Source of the DNA: Anniella stebbinsi
Taxonomy: Eukaryota; Chordata; Lepidosauria; Squamata; Anniellidae
NCBI GenBank assembly: GCA_029215795.1
Contig: JARDYH010000005.1
Location: 33,114,001-33,178,000, forward strand
Reading direction: 5' to 3'
DNA: 64,000 nt
In this document: positions 47,861 through 59,363 of the stretch, one piece after another
How positions within the stretch are numbered: position 1 is the first letter of the stretch
Layout: every line of letters starts with the position of its first letter
Position numbers and translations under genes: made by a program
The notes under the pieces: generated by a model
Seen by the model: only the letters and a program-made list of their open reading frames with translations
Told to the model about the DNA's origin: nothing
The model's database searches: none

Positions 47861-50800
47861 CTGAATAGTTGGGAGGAAAAAGAGATGTTTGGGTGTGTGT
47901 GTACATGCAATGCTAAACCAATCCTTATCTACAGTCTGTTTCTAAGCTAATCTTCAATACCTAGTTCGGGTGAGATAGTATGGAAATATAGTCAAAAATG
48001 CTTTTTATGATAATCATTTCTAGCAATAGACAAAACTAATTATCTTGTGATAACTATAGCACCTGCCTAAATACAAGAGCTATTATATCCTAATTGCACC
48101 TGATGGCAAATTATATCCTTATTATGACTATATCCCTCTGGGAAATGTAAAATTTTGAACTGCTGCAAATCACACAGATTTACCACGTTCTAAAAGGTAA
48201 CAGAACCATTAAAGTGGAACACCTGTTTCTTCAGAGCAGACAATGGAGCTAGCTCCTGAGTCAAGAGGATACGATCCCTTTGCACCGATGCAAGGAATGG
48301 CCTTCAGGGGTAGGGGGAGTTTTAGCTTATAACTTTCATGAATTAGCACAGCATCAGGATCTAACTATAATGTATTAAGGGAAATTCAGTTACACAAAGG
48401 AGTTTACCAGCTGCAGCCCACTCTTGGTAGTATCATACTTACTTGTATCTTATTGAAATACTGTCCTGCTTCAAAAGGCACCACATTGTATGTAGATATT
48501 CCAATTATTGGTTCATCAGTGGGATTCTTTGCTTTGTAAAATGCTAGTGCAGTCTCTCCTGGAACCACCTATAAGAAAAAGTTTCTATAGTGATGCCTCT
48601 TGGTTTCCACCCACCAGGCTTCTGTCATTGCCAACCAACATGTACTTGGATTTTAATATCACTAGGTTTATGCTAATGATAATTTCAACTGATTCACGTT
48701 ATGCTAAGGGCTCACTCACCTGAGGTAGACAATCCCTGTGCTTGATCAGCATTCTGTGTCAGAATGTTTACAATGTCCCAATCTAAAGTAGATCTAAATC
48801 AAGAAGCTATCTAGGATTCAAAGGAAAGGGAGTTTATCCCCATGCAGATAGGAAGGAACCAACTTACATAAAGGAAGAATTCCAGCAAAGAGGAAGTCTG
48901 CACAGCATGCCACTGTGCTGTTCCAATCAGGGAGACACAGCAATGCACTATAGCTCACCCAGTGCCCCTGAATGAGTGCTATTTCTGTCAAGAGAATGAG
49001 TGTGTGTGCTGAAATGGCAATCACAGTAGGATGCTGCATTTCCTTAGCTGTGGAAGCACTACAAACTACTACATCTGTGCTCTGAGCAAACTGGCAGTGG
49101 GACTGAGCCTGGTTTCCTGGAGACAATCTTTACTTGCCACTGGCAAAAGCCTAATTACAAAGCTAGAATTATGAAGCTATTCTGTATAACAGAATTTAAT
49201 ATAGCCAAGACAAAGAGTGTATTTTCAAACACAATAACTGGCTAGCGCAGCAACTACAGCAGCAGGGATTTACTTAAACAACATGCATATTATCTCATTT
49301 TCTCCGTCAATTTTCATAATTAACTTGAATTTGAGATACAGGTAGATTCAGAATGAGGAATATTTACAGAAACAATTCTACACAAATGAAAAATTGCACC
49401 TAGATTTGACATTTGAATATACAGGTCTACCTGAACTGTTATGCTAGGAGGCAGCCTATAGGACCAAGTGCCTAATAAAACTAATTGTTAAAAAAGAGAC
49501 CTCTTACTTGAATACCCCAGTCCAGCATGCAGTAAACCGCCCAGAGAGCTTTGGCTATGGGGTGGTATATAAATGTTAATAATAAATTAGAATCCCAGTA
49601 TTTTTACACGAGCAACCATGAGATTGACACATAAAGTCCATTCAAAGCCCATTTAACAAACTTTTAAATCACTTACATATACTTCAGTTTGCTGAGGCTT
49701 GAAATTCCACTGAAGACTTGCATGTACATCTGCATTGAAGGTAATCTTGATAATGCGATCTTTTATAGGCTCCATTGTCTCAATCTGGTCTGAACCATGA
49801 CCTGTTACTACTGACCCACCAAGTCCAGTAGCCTTAAAGGAAAATAAGTTGTAATTAACAATAGCCTGATTGAAAACAGCACATGGTTTGGGGAAAAGAA
49901 GAATTAAATAGAATCAATCGCTTTACTGAAGGAAGATTTAAAGAGAATATCAACTTTAAAAATATATATAATGTATCTAGTCCAACATCCTGTTACAATG
50001 GCCAACCAGATGCCTCTAGGAATCCCACAAGCGGGATGTTTTATTATTAACATTAATATACCACCTTATCTACTAAAAAGCCATAAAGGCAGTATATAAC
50101 AATTTAGAACTATCCTTGTTTTAATAAAAACAAGGATATTAAAACAGTAAAACATTGAAACAAAACATTTTAAATGGCTAAATTGAAAGGCTGATTCTTC
50201 TCACCCTTTCTAAAGGCCAAAAGAGAGAGGGTCAATCATAGTTCTTGACATCGTGACATGAGGACAATAGCCCTCTCCCACTTGAATTCCCAACAACTGG
50301 CATTCAGAGACAGCATACTTCTGACCCTAGAGGTGGCATACTAGTAACCACTGATAGCCTTATCCTCCCTGGAGTTGTCTAGTTTCCTTTTCACGCTATC
50401 CAAGTTAGTAGTAATCACTACATCTTTATGGTTACTAATTCCACTGTTTATATGCTGCATGAAGAAGCATTTCCTTTTGCTTGTCCTGAATCTCCCATCA
50501 TTCAGCTTCATTGGGTGACCTCAGTTTCTAGTATTATGAAAGGGAGAAAACTTCTTCCCAACAATTTTCCCCACACCGTACATAATTTTATTCATTCCTG
50601 TCCCCTTATCTTTACTTAAGTTAAATACCCCCAAACACTGAAACCTTTATCCCTTGGGGTGCTTTTAACCTCATGATAATTTTAGTTGCCCTTTTCTGCA
50701 ACTATGGCAACCAGGATTGTATAAAGGCATTACAATATTGGCTCCCTTTCCTAATTATCCCTAGCATGAACTTTGCCTCTCCCCGCCCCAGCTGCTGCAC

Positions 50801-52675
50801 ACAGGAACAATGTTTTCATTGAGCTATCCACCAAGATCTCATTCCTGGTCAGTCACTGCCAGGTATATATGTGAAGTTTGGATCACTTTAGACTTGCTTG
50901 TATTGAATCACATTTGACCTTTTATTTTCGATTCATCTGGTTTGAGAAAATCCCTTTTGTTTTTACTGCCCTAAATTATTTGGTGCTGTCAGAAATGTTG
51001 GCCACCTCATTTCTCATCTCTTAATTCAAAGTCATTGGTGAACAAGTTAAAAAGCACCAGTCAAAATACAGATTTTTGGTTAACATCACTTCTTGTATTT
51101 CCATATTCTGAGAACTGTCCATTTATTTCTATTCTCTGCATCCCATTTTTTGACCAGTGAGCAACCCATAAAAGGGAGAGGGACTTTATCAGAAGAATTT
51201 TGGAAGTCCAAGTAGACTACCAACTTCCTCCCTCTTAACAAATTTCCCTATATCAAGGAAAACTTTCTTCCATTTTACAAATGGTGGGCTAGAACATAGG
51301 AATGTTAAATATATATACAAGCTTTACTTTCATTAGAGCTGCAGATTTACAGTGCAATCCTATACAAGTCTACTTAGAAGTAAGTCTCATTGCCTTCAAT
51401 GAGGCCTCCTCCCAGGAAAGTTGTATACCAGGAGTGCACAACCTTTTTGGCTTCAAGAGTGGACGCATGTGATGCTAGCTTGCATAAATACAGACACATG
51501 CACACATCCCAGTGATCCAGATACAGATTGTTCTTTCATTGCTGCTAGCAGTGACAGGGAAAAAGCAATCTGAGGATCTCTTGGGGAGGATGTAGAGTAT
51601 AAAAGCAGGGGGGGGGGGCAGATCTCAGCAGCAGTGGGAATGTCAGGGCAGTAAAGGCCTGGAAGAGGGAGTGCTGATTGTGCATCCTCATATATCGTAC
51701 TGCAGCCATATTCCATTACAGAAATGCAGTAAATAAATAAATAAATAAACAATAGAAATCAAATAAAAGGTGCCTCACATAATCAGGCAGCCTTTAAAAA
51801 AAATCATCGTAATTTCTAATGTCTACAAAAACCTCAGCTGAGAAGTATCATTTTAAGAGGGGCAAGCACCATACTGAAAGAGACATTCTCCCTCATCACA
51901 CACACAAGAATACTTCTGACTGCAACAGGCACCTGAAAAAAAAACCCTTGCTTCAAAACTTTTTACCCATAAGCACATTTAATCAATAGATCAAGATATT
52001 AAAAGTCATTAATTGGTTAAAGTTCTTTAACAAAGTTGCCGCCTTAGTTTTTCCTGTACGTGAGGCGATGGTATGTACGGCTGCCCGTTTTATTTGTTTG
52101 CTTGTAGAAACCTTAAATTTACCCTAACGTCACTTCCAGAAGTCTGTTAAATAACTACACTTTTCTCCCATCCATCTCCTAAGGATCTTAGGCTATAGGA
52201 TTTTCGCCCTCACAACAATCCGAGAGGCAAGTTAGGGGGAAAAAGCGCGTATTTAAGAGAGAAAGGGGGTTCCAAGGTCACCCAGTGAACTTTATGCTTT
52301 TGGGTTGTAACCAATGTTGGCTCTACTCAGAGTAGACCCATTGAAATGAACGAGACGGGCTCTCACCTGGCAATAGAGACGGTAGAGAGGCACCGCAGCG
52401 TAAGACAGGCCCGCCATGCCCACCACCCCGGCCGCCAGGTAAGTCAGCACCGTCCTGTTCCGGCGGCTCCAGTCGTCCTTCTGCCGCTGGTGTTGCCGCC
52501 ACCGTCGCTGCTGCTGCTCCCGGTGACCCTCCGCGAGGGGCCCGGTGCTTTCCGCACGCCGCTCCCCGCAGGACCGCTTGCCGTTGCCATGGAGACGGAG
52601 CCAGGCCCGCCACGGGCCCCATCCCCTGCCAGCGAGAACCCCAAGGCAAGCCCAGCCCCGCACGCGCGTCCCCAT
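47666..52675 (-). CDS. COX11: COX11, mitochondrial copper chaperone, 4 exons, complete
   Basis: COX11 delivers copper to the CuB site of cytochrome c oxidase subunit 1. It is anchored in the inner mitochondrial membrane with its copper domain in the intermembrane space. Exons 52675-52367, 49832-49677, 48568-48443 and 47860-47666 join in phase 0 at every boundary to give 261 residues (human about 276). Order: Arg/Trp-rich mitochondrial targeting region (about 1-75), one membrane segment LTYLAAGVVGMAGLSYAAVP (about 76-95), then the beta-domain ending with the Cu(I)-binding CFCFEEQ motif (about 198-204). The start is the ATG giving MGTRVRGW, the first in the CpG island frame. It is convergent with TOM1L1 and divergent from the STXBP4-side transcript. 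Confidence 0.96.
48443..48568 (-). CDS. COX11: COX11 exon 3
   Basis: Acceptor ttcttatag, donor gtaagt, 126 nt, phase 0. It encodes VVPGETALAFYKAKNPTDEP then IIGISTYNVVPFEAGQYFNK and IQ. All hallmark residues of this beta-domain segment are retained. Confidence 0.97.
49537..49590 (+). repeat. L2-like LINE 3' tail fragment
   Basis: 'AAACCGCCCAGAGAGCTTTG' followed by GCTATGGGGTGGTATATAAA is the same 3' end as at 25940-26010. It lies about 90 bp from COX11 exon 2. Confidence 0.65.
49677..49832 (-). CDS. COX11: COX11 exon 2
   Basis: Acceptor cctttaag, donor gtaagt, 156 nt, phase 0. It encodes ATGLGGSVVTGHGSDQIETM then EPIKDRIIKITFNADVHASL and QWNFKPQQTEVY. The NADVHASLQWNF core is diagnostic of COX11/CtaG. 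Confidence 0.97.
49975..51290 (-). repeat. Long CR1-like LINE 3' region
   Basis: Read on the minus strand this is the longest copy of the CR1-like family. It includes text matching 2880-2960 ('GTAATCACTACATCTTTATG' here) and extends further 5' into 'GCCCTTTTCTGCAACTATGG' and the ACCAGTGAGCAACCCA region. A segment at about 50040-50200 looks like a separate AT-rich insertion. It fills most of COX11 intron 1. Confidence 0.65.
51728..51750. repeat. (AAAT)n low-complexity tract
   Basis: This is a short AAATA repeat, probably the tail of a decayed element. Confidence 0.8.
52367..52675 (-). CDS. COX11: COX11 exon 1 (targeting sequence and membrane segment)
   Basis: 309 nt from ATG to donor gtgaga. 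It encodes MGTRVRGWACLGVLAGRGWG, an Arg/Gln-rich linker, then RNRTVLTYLAAGVVGMAGLS and YAAVPLYRLYCQ. The YAAVPLYRLYCQ block is diagnostic. The N-terminus is rich in Arg and Trp and poor in acid residues, fitting a mitochondrial presequence, and is poorly conserved as usual. Confidence 0.95.
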
Positions 52676-52779
52676 CCCTTCTTCCTGTCACGTGGACGGG
52701 CTCCTCACTTCGCTCTCGCGGGGGCGCGGTTAGCAACTATCGCGAGAGTGGCGGTGGGATGGGGGGGAGTGCCGAGGAC

Positions 52780-52853
52780 CAACGCACCTAGCGGCTCTGT
52801 CGCTTTGCCGCCGCTTACAACAGGATCGCCATTGACTACGGCGGCCGCGGGGG
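52780..52853 (+). other. STXBP4: Candidate 5' UTR exon of STXBP4
   Basis: The GC-rich segment ends in a strong donor, GGG|GTAAGTT. In the conserved vertebrate order STXBP4 starts here, divergent from COX11. I could not identify the next exon or any N-terminal coding text of the mammalian protein, so the assignment rests on synteny and one splice site. Confidence 0.4.
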
Positions 52854-53367
52854 GTAAGTTCGCGTTCTCGTTACCTGCCGCGCCTCCTTGCCCCGCCTCC
52901 TCGGTCGGAGTAGAAGTCGCTGCCTGCAGGCTTAGGCATGAGAGCGAGAGCGATGCCTGTAGCTAAGTAGAGGGACATGCATACCAAGAAGACACCCCTA
53001 TGCGCGCACACACTCCTGACTCTCTGCCAATATGGAACTGCTCAGGGGGCTTCCAAAGATGAAGACGCCCAGGCATTAGCTTCTTCCCAGGTATTAAGAT
53101 GGCCAGCCTCGGTGGGAACGAGAGGGCCAGCTGGCCTCCTTCTTGCGTTGAGGTTTGCGCATCTGCCCTAAGGAGACCTCTACTCGGGCACCCCAAGGGG
53201 ATGCTTAGCCCTCTCCCAGCAACCGATATATTCAGTGGCAAATTTCCTCTCTGTTGCTGCTTCCTATTCCTTGATTTACTAGAAACAAAAATCATCCTCA
53301 AAGCATGGAGAGGAGACATACATACAGAAGACTATCAAGGCATAGGGATAGAACAAGGGGGCAAAAC

Positions 53368-53482
53368 CTGAGGCATTCCGGATGCTGTTTGAGTACAACT
53401 CCCACCATCCCTGACCATGCATCATGCTGGCTGATGGGAGTTGGAGTGCAGCAGCATTTGGAGAGCAACTGGTTCCCCAACT
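53368..53482. repeat. Foldback MITE-like repeat (ACTCCCATCA family)
   Basis: 'GAGTACAACTCCCACCATCC' is mirrored by 'GGCTGATGGGAGTTGGAGTG', followed by GTTCCCCAACT. Confidence 0.7.
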
Positions 53483-53809
53483 GGTTCCTGGCATGGAAAC
53501 TCAGGCTTCGAACATTTGCTACTATGGTTGGCTACATAAACACCCCTTGTCTAGGTTATTTATCACCTCCACTATAACCCATGTTTGGGGGGGGGGGTGT
53601 TCCATGTGCTCTACTCCAGCCTAGACAGCCACTGCTCACCCATACTAGCAAAAGGCCTTTTCATGCGTTTTCTTCCATGCATTAGCAACTTAAGATGCAA
53701 TGCTGCTCATGCCTTCAGGTAACCTGGCCCCATGCTGTTAATACTAGCAATTTGAAGCAGTAACCAGGTGCAGATGGAAAAGTACTGACATAATATTGTT
53801 ATGTTGGTT

Positions 53810-54770
53810 AGTCCTATTTTGGACCAGCTGAAGTTTCCAGACAGTTTTCAAAGGGAGCCCCATGTATAATGCATTGCAGTAATCCAGACAAGAGGTTATC
53901 AGAGCATGAATAACTGTAGCTAGACTATCACTGTCTAGATAAGGATGTAGTTGGTATATCAGTCTAAGCTAATAAATGGTGCTCCCTACCACTGAATCCA
54001 ACTGTGCCTCTAGTAACAATGCTGGATTCAGGAGCACCCCAGAACAGGTTGAGATCACTTAGCAGGGTAGATGAATCACCCTCTAACAGTATCTCAATCT
54101 TGTTTGGATTGAGTTTATTGGTTCTCATCCAGTCCATTACTGCACTTGTTCAAAATACCCACTGCCTCACTTGGGCTTGATGAAAAGGAGAAATAGAACT
54201 GGGCGTCATCTGCATATTGGTGATACCTCACTCATACCTCCAGATAACCTCCCCCAGGGGTTTCATGTAGATGTCAGACAGCATGGGGGATAAAATAGAG
54301 CCCTGTGGTACCCCATGGCATAACTGCACTACCTTCTGGAATAGGTCAACCAAGTAGGAGCAGAAACATTGCAATCTGCTCCAATTCCCAGCCCAGATAG
54401 TCTATCCAAAAGAATATCAAGGTCAATAATATCAAAAGCTGCTGAGAAGTCCAAGAGAATCAACAGCGTCACACTCCCCCTGTCCCTCTCCCAGCAAAGG
54501 TCATCCTACAAGTCAATCAAGGCAGATTCCTTTCCAAAACAAGGCCTGAAACTTGACTGAAATGGATCTAGATAATCCGTTTCATTCAAGAGTGCCTGGG
54601 GTTGGCCAGCAACCACCTGCTCAAGCACCTTGCTCAGGAAGGGGATATTTGCAACCGCCCTATAGTTGTTAACAGCTTTTGGGTCCAACTTAAGCTTTTT
54701 CAGGAGTGGCCTAATAACTGCTTTATTTAATGTGGCCAACACCACTCTCTCTCAAAGAGGAGTTGATAAC
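53810..54770 (-). pseudogene. Decayed L2-group LINE reverse transcriptase
   Basis: Translated on the minus strand in shifting frames this gives YRAVANIPFLSKVLEQVVAG and LDPFQSSFRPCFG, then LLDFSAAFDIIDLDILLDRL, GVPRGSILSPML and HQYADDAQFYFS. These are the ordered reverse transcriptase motifs of an L2/CR1-group LINE (QYADD box, where the reverse transcriptase element at 17896-20262 has YADD in another context). Frameshifts and stops make it inactive. It lies antisense to the putative STXBP4 intron. Confidence 0.85.
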
Positions 54771-57004
54771 CTTCAAAAACCAGCACTTAGATGTAATAAC
54801 TCATGACGGGCAAGGCTCAAGCACACACAGGTGGTCAATTGGACTTGGCCAAGCATCTTGTCCACAGCCTCAGCTACTGAAACTCATCCAATGAAACTGA
54901 ACTAGATGGTGATCTGGATACCTCTGCTAATGGAATTGCATTAACTGTGGTGTTCAAGTTATCCCCAGCATCAAGCATTCACAAAAATAATTTGAAGGTT
55001 TAAGACTTCACAAGGGATTAGGTGCTGATCTGTCTGGGTAAATGGGATGGATGAATATTGGCGTTCAAGTTGCTTGTGCCATCAATCTGCAATTACCTTC
55101 CAACGTTTTTGTGTGCCATTATGCTCATGCACTTTCAGCTGGTTAGAAGTTGAAGGGTGAACAGATGAAGTGTTCCTAGTGTGTATAACGTATTCTGGTA
55201 GACAGACTGCTTTAAATCAATAAAGGTAGTCTTTAAATTGTATTTGCTAAGAGGATCACAGATGGTAAATTCTAGCAAAAGCAAAAATAAGATGTTGCTT
55301 ATTTGAAGTCTGTTAACAGATGGAAACATGGTACCAAAACAGAGGGGAAATGCAAGTAACCTTTATCATATTTCTAATGCAAGCCCATAAACCTTATGGG
55401 GGGAGGGGTGGAAGAGAGGGCTAAACTTGGCCGTCATAGGTGAATTAGCCCCGGATTTTAGAGAAGATTTAACTAGAAAGAGACACCCATTTCAGTCCTC
55501 TGAGATTTTTTTTTTAGTAACACAAAGCGTGCTGGATGTAAGCTTTGTGCTACTGAATTTGAAACCTTTCCCTGCCTTCTAAGATGCTTTTGTTTCATTT
55601 GTATTGATTGTCTGTTAAAAATGTCTCTTCTGTCACCAGTGGATGAAAGAGAACCAGAGCGTTTTGATGGGCTTTCCCTCTTGTACTGGTATGCTAAATG
55701 GTTAGATTTAGGTAGCTGTTCAAGCCTTTGAGAACTATTTGAATCTATTATGTCAATGAAGGTATTTTCACCATTGCTAATCTTGTTGGAGGCTTCTTCT
55801 GTAACACAATAATAATTTTGTAGAATTCTTACCCCCTGTTTAAATGGTGGTTTTGATTGCTGAGTTGGTTTATTACTTTAAAAGTGTTTGTGGGTTTTTT
55901 TGGTTGGTTTTTTTTAGTGTTTGATTTCATTGGTTTTACTGTTGTATGGCTGCCTGGGTGCCTTACTCTTCAAGTACAAAAACATGACTCATAAATATTG
56001 ATAATAAATCAATAATAGACTGTTATGATAGTTTCTTTTACTGGAATTCCCTTCCAACCTGCCCTCAAGTGAGGCATTTTTTAAATACAAACAGTAACTT
56101 CTTTTCAGTCATAGAAATACATAATAGAGAGATTACATACTGACTTGTTATCCTGAACTTTGAATGAACTTTTAGCATGATGGAAAATAGTGATTTTAAG
56201 TAGCCATTTGTTCGTTTGTTTACAGTAACAATAATGCCCAGTAACAATGTTCTCGGGCTGGCTCACAAAACACAGTATATTAAGATACGATCATAAAGTT
56301 CAGTACCCATAAGCAAAACCAACAAAATGCACCACAGCATTTCAGGGCTTAGCCTTTACTAAATGAAAAGGAGGACAAGGGGCTCCTGTATCTTTAACAG
56401 TTGTATAGAAAAGGGAATTTCAGCAGGTGTCATTTGTATGCCTGCAGCACCTAGTGAAATTCTCTCTTCATCACAACAGTGAAAGCTGCAGGAGTCCTGT
56501 CCTCTTTTGTATCTGGTCTCTCTAGTATAGCTCTTGCAGCTTTCACTGTTGTGATGAAGAGGGAATTTCACCAGGTGCTGCATGCATACAAATGATAGAG
56601 AGTGCCTAGTTTGGGAGAAGCCCAGGCTGTCTGCTTCCTTCCTTATAGCCTAAGGCCAGAAGGCTGGGAGGGAGCCATTGAAACAGGTGCATCAGTACTG
56701 CATTGTGATCCTACAGCTCAGAGCAGTGACAGCTGCCCTGACTTTAAGGTTAGATGGCAAAGAGGGAGTTGTGAGAGGATCTGCATCTGCGCTGTGCTTT
56801 GTGTTCATGGCTGTGGTGGCTGCCCATCCTGGCTCTGGGCTTGCCTCCTGAGGCTCTGAGAGAGTGCCACAGCATGGTCAGGTTGGAGTGGTGCTGTGGA
56901 GATGCATCCTACTGCTTGTGCAAGTCCCCTGACCCAGGACACAGAAGAGGTGGGATAGGGGTGACCAGAGTGGGCTGGGGTGACCAACTCCTAAATCAAT
57001 TTTA
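54771..57004. other. Non-coding stretch, mixed old repeats
   Basis: No exon was recognised. An inverse repeat about 56440-56585 contains 'CTTCATCACAACAGTGAAAG' and 'CTTTCACTGTTGTGATGAAG' as perfect complements, part of an element of about 190 bp with GCAGCACCTAGTGAAATTC and GAATTTCACCAGGTGCTGC ends (56445-56581). The rest shows nothing I can name. Confidence 0.5.
56400..56600. mobile_element. Near-perfect foldback element about 190 bp
   Basis: 'CATTTGTATGCCTGCAGCAC' at 56430 is mirrored by 'GTGCTGCATGCATACAAATG' ending 56594. Inner segments are also mirrored, including 'TCACAACAGTGAAAGCTGCA' and its complement. Only a short spacer (GAGTCCTGTCCTCTTTTGTA region) separates the arms. Low arm divergence suggests a young or gene-converted copy. 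Confidence 0.75.
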
Positions 57005-57352
57005 TCTGATTCAGGTCAGATAAAAGGAGGTACTTCTTCGCACAGTGCATAGTTAAACTATAGAATTCGCTGCCACAAGATGTAGTGATGGCCACCAAGT
57101 TGGATGGATTGAAAAAGGGGTTGGATAAATTGCTGGAGGAGAAGGCTATCAATGGCTACTAGTCCTGATGGCTATGTGCTACCTCCAGTATCAGAGGCTA
57201 TAAGCCTATCTACATCAGTTGCAGGGGAACATGGGTGGGAGGGTGCTGTGGCACCTGTGTCCTGCTTGTGTGTTCCTGGCTGAGAGCTGGTTGGCCACTT
57301 TGTGAACAGAGTGCTGGACTAGATGGACCAGCATGGCTCTTCTTATGTTCTA
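57005..57352 (+). repeat. CR1-type LINE 3' end, well preserved
   Basis: It runs from GGTCAGATAAAAGGAGGTAC through 'GATGTAGTGATGGCCACCAA' to CTGGACTAGATGGACCAGC and 'CTTCTTATGTTCTAATGG'. It is the reference copy in this window for the family at 2641, 12176, 23565, 32630 and 49975. Confidence 0.8.
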
Positions 57353-57362
57353 ATGGTCTCTA

Positions 57363-57433
57363 GTACCCTCCAGAGGTGTTGGACTACAACTTCCATAAAC
57401 TGGCTGTGGGATTATGGAAGTTGTAGCTCTCAT
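57363..57433. repeat. Short foldback copy of the ACTCCCATCA family
   Basis: GTTGGACTACAACTTCCATAA is mirrored by 'TTATGGAAGTTGTAGCTC' with a deleted centre. It abuts the CR1 3' end at 57352. Confidence 0.6.
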
Positions 57434-58320
57434 ACTATTCTTTCCAGCTGAGGAAACGGTGCTGCTGTGCTTTTTTTGTGGACTCTATAAGACCACCGCA
57501 GGGCTGTGTCTCTTGTTTTAAAGGGCTGAGATGCAGAGTACTACTAATTGCAAGCTGCCCTTTCAGTTTCTGTTGTAGTGGCTGGCAGTGAGGCTACATC
57601 TAGGTTCAACCACTTGCCCAAGGGCTGTACCAGATATAGCAAATGTCACCTGTGCATTTTGTTCCTCTGACACATCGACTGTATTCTAGACTTCTGCCTT
57701 TATAGACTTCTGGCTAGATTTCACTAGTGCGTGGGGACACAAGCTCAACTCCACAAAATATGTTCTAACAGCATTGCTGGGACTGATGCTGGTATTGTAA
57801 ACCGTATTTTATGCTGGTGTACATTGTCCAGGATCCAGGCAGTGTTTCACCAAGAACTTTGTGGTGCTTTTATTTAACTTTTGTTAGCCACCTTGAGTTT
57901 TTCTCATGGGAAAAGAAAAGTGGGTTATATGAATAAGAAGTACATAAATAAAATAAATGTAGCACAAGCTACCATGTCATACTTGAATGGCAGTTAACAT
58001 TGTAAAAAGGAAATAAATGAATTTGTTCCATCACGCTTTTATCATCTTTTATGACGGTGCAAAAATGGGAAGATGTTTCCTAAACCTCTGAGCAGTGACT
58101 CCAATTCTAGAGGCTGCCCTTGTTTTTCTTAGCTTCAGGGGTAACCTATTATTCCCTAACATGAGTTGGATAATACATTGCAGGTTTTGATGTGCTTTTT
58201 AATTTTCATTTTTTAATTGCTGTGTTGTGTGTATGGGTACTCTCCATAAGAATTACACAAGTGAGCTTTCGTACAATGCAACCACTCTGAAATCCGCCGT
58301 TCTCCTTTCCTTTTCAAAAG

Positions 58321-58394
58321 GACTATTATGGGCCCCTAAGGAATCAGTCGAGCTATCCACCGCATTGCATTTTCAGACTGCCAAAACGGATTAG
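58321..58394 (+). pseudogene. Possible exon upstream of the PDZ exons
   Basis: After the acceptor ttttcaaaag the frame reads DYYGPLRNQSSYPPHCIFRL then PKRI, followed by a donor-like AG|GTAATT. The composition looks protein-coding and the spacing suits a segment before a PDZ domain. However, this donor leaves phase 2 whereas the next exon needs phase 1, so as it stands the join would frameshift. It is either a decayed exon or a chance reading. Confidence 0.35.
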
Positions 58395-58590
58395 GTAATT
58401 AGATTATGTGTTCAATTCACTCTTAATAAACCAGGAGTGCTGTTGCTGTTCCCCTTCTGGGCAATTGCAGTCCACTCTTAAGTAGATAGGAGTTGAAATC
58501 CGTAAAAAGTATTTAGTAATTACCTCAGTATGCTTAATGGAATTGAAGACACAACCTGTTTATCTCTTGCTTCTTTTGCTTGCTCCACAG

Positions 58591-58686
58591 GCATTAAAAT
58601 TATTGGAGGCTATCGAGAGCAATCTGAGGAAGACTACGGAATTTTCATCAAGAGGATATTGCCCAGGGGAATAGCTGCAGCAGACA
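58591..58686 (+). pseudogene. PDZ-domain exon A (first half of domain)
   Basis: Acceptor gctccacag, donor gtaaat, 96 nt. With one preceding base it reads GIKIIGGYREQSEEDYGIFI then KRILPRGIAAAD. This is the PDZ pattern: a carboxylate-binding G-I-K-I loop, the I-F-I-K-R strand, and the ILPRG-A-A turn. It lies where STXBP4, which has an N-terminal PDZ domain, is expected. The text is clearly different from the mammalian STXBP4 PDZ that I remember. Confidence 0.6.
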
Positions 58687-59363
58687 GTAAATCATTACTT
58701 TTATTGTAATCTTGGTTGCCGGCATGGCTATTAAAAATAGCTATATCACTTTATGTATTGATTTTTCCATTTTCCATTACATATCCACATACATACATTA
58801 GGCCCAATGAGACATGATCAGGCATGAGGCACACCTGACTTTATCTGGATTGCAATCCCTTTGGTTCATACACAGTCATAATTGGTGAAAGGGTTCAGTG
58901 TCATGCACTTGCAGGGAGTTCATTGGGATCATGGCACCATCATCGGTTGCAATAGTTTCTATCAAAGGACAAGGTTATCGAGTGATACGGTTGCTTCCCA
59001 TTGGCAAATTAGAATAGCTGATTTGTGATAGCCATTTTACATCATTGGGTTCACACAATACTTGTAGTTGTCCCGGCATAAATATTGTAGCAAAAGACAA
59101 AATGACAGATTGCATTATGGGATTATCATGATATCCTGTTATTATATATAAATGATGCAGATGTAATCATTTGGGAGGGAGTTAATCCTATAGTTGTGAA
59201 GTATACATTGCTCAAAGTATATTGGAAGTAATTATGGCATAGTTTTATAGTAAAGCCAATAGAAAAATGTTTTGTAGGGAGCGGTGGTCTGTGTTTAATA
59301 TGTTTTTCCCGGCTAACTCTTGTAGCCAAGTTGCAATTCATTATCAGCCTCTTTCTTTTTAAG

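Larger units (their letters stand above)
52360..52970. promoter_or_regulatory. CpG island, bidirectional promoter of COX11 and the STXBP4-side gene
   Basis: The stretch is strongly enriched in C, G and CpG compared with its surroundings and covers COX11 exon 1. The first COX11 codon is at 52675 on the minus strand. A rightward splice donor (ggg|gtaagtt) at 52854 suggests a first exon of an oppositely transcribed gene. Repeated CGCGAGA elements (TCTCGCG at about 52712; CGCGAGAG at about 52741) resemble the motif common in vertebrate bidirectional promoters. There is no TATA box, as usual for such promoters. Confidence 0.75.

Noticed and set aside
52346..52966. 206-codon open frame on the plus strand across the CpG island
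   Set aside because: It is antisense to COX11 exon 1, low-complexity Pro/Ala/Arg, and explained by high GC content removing stop codons.
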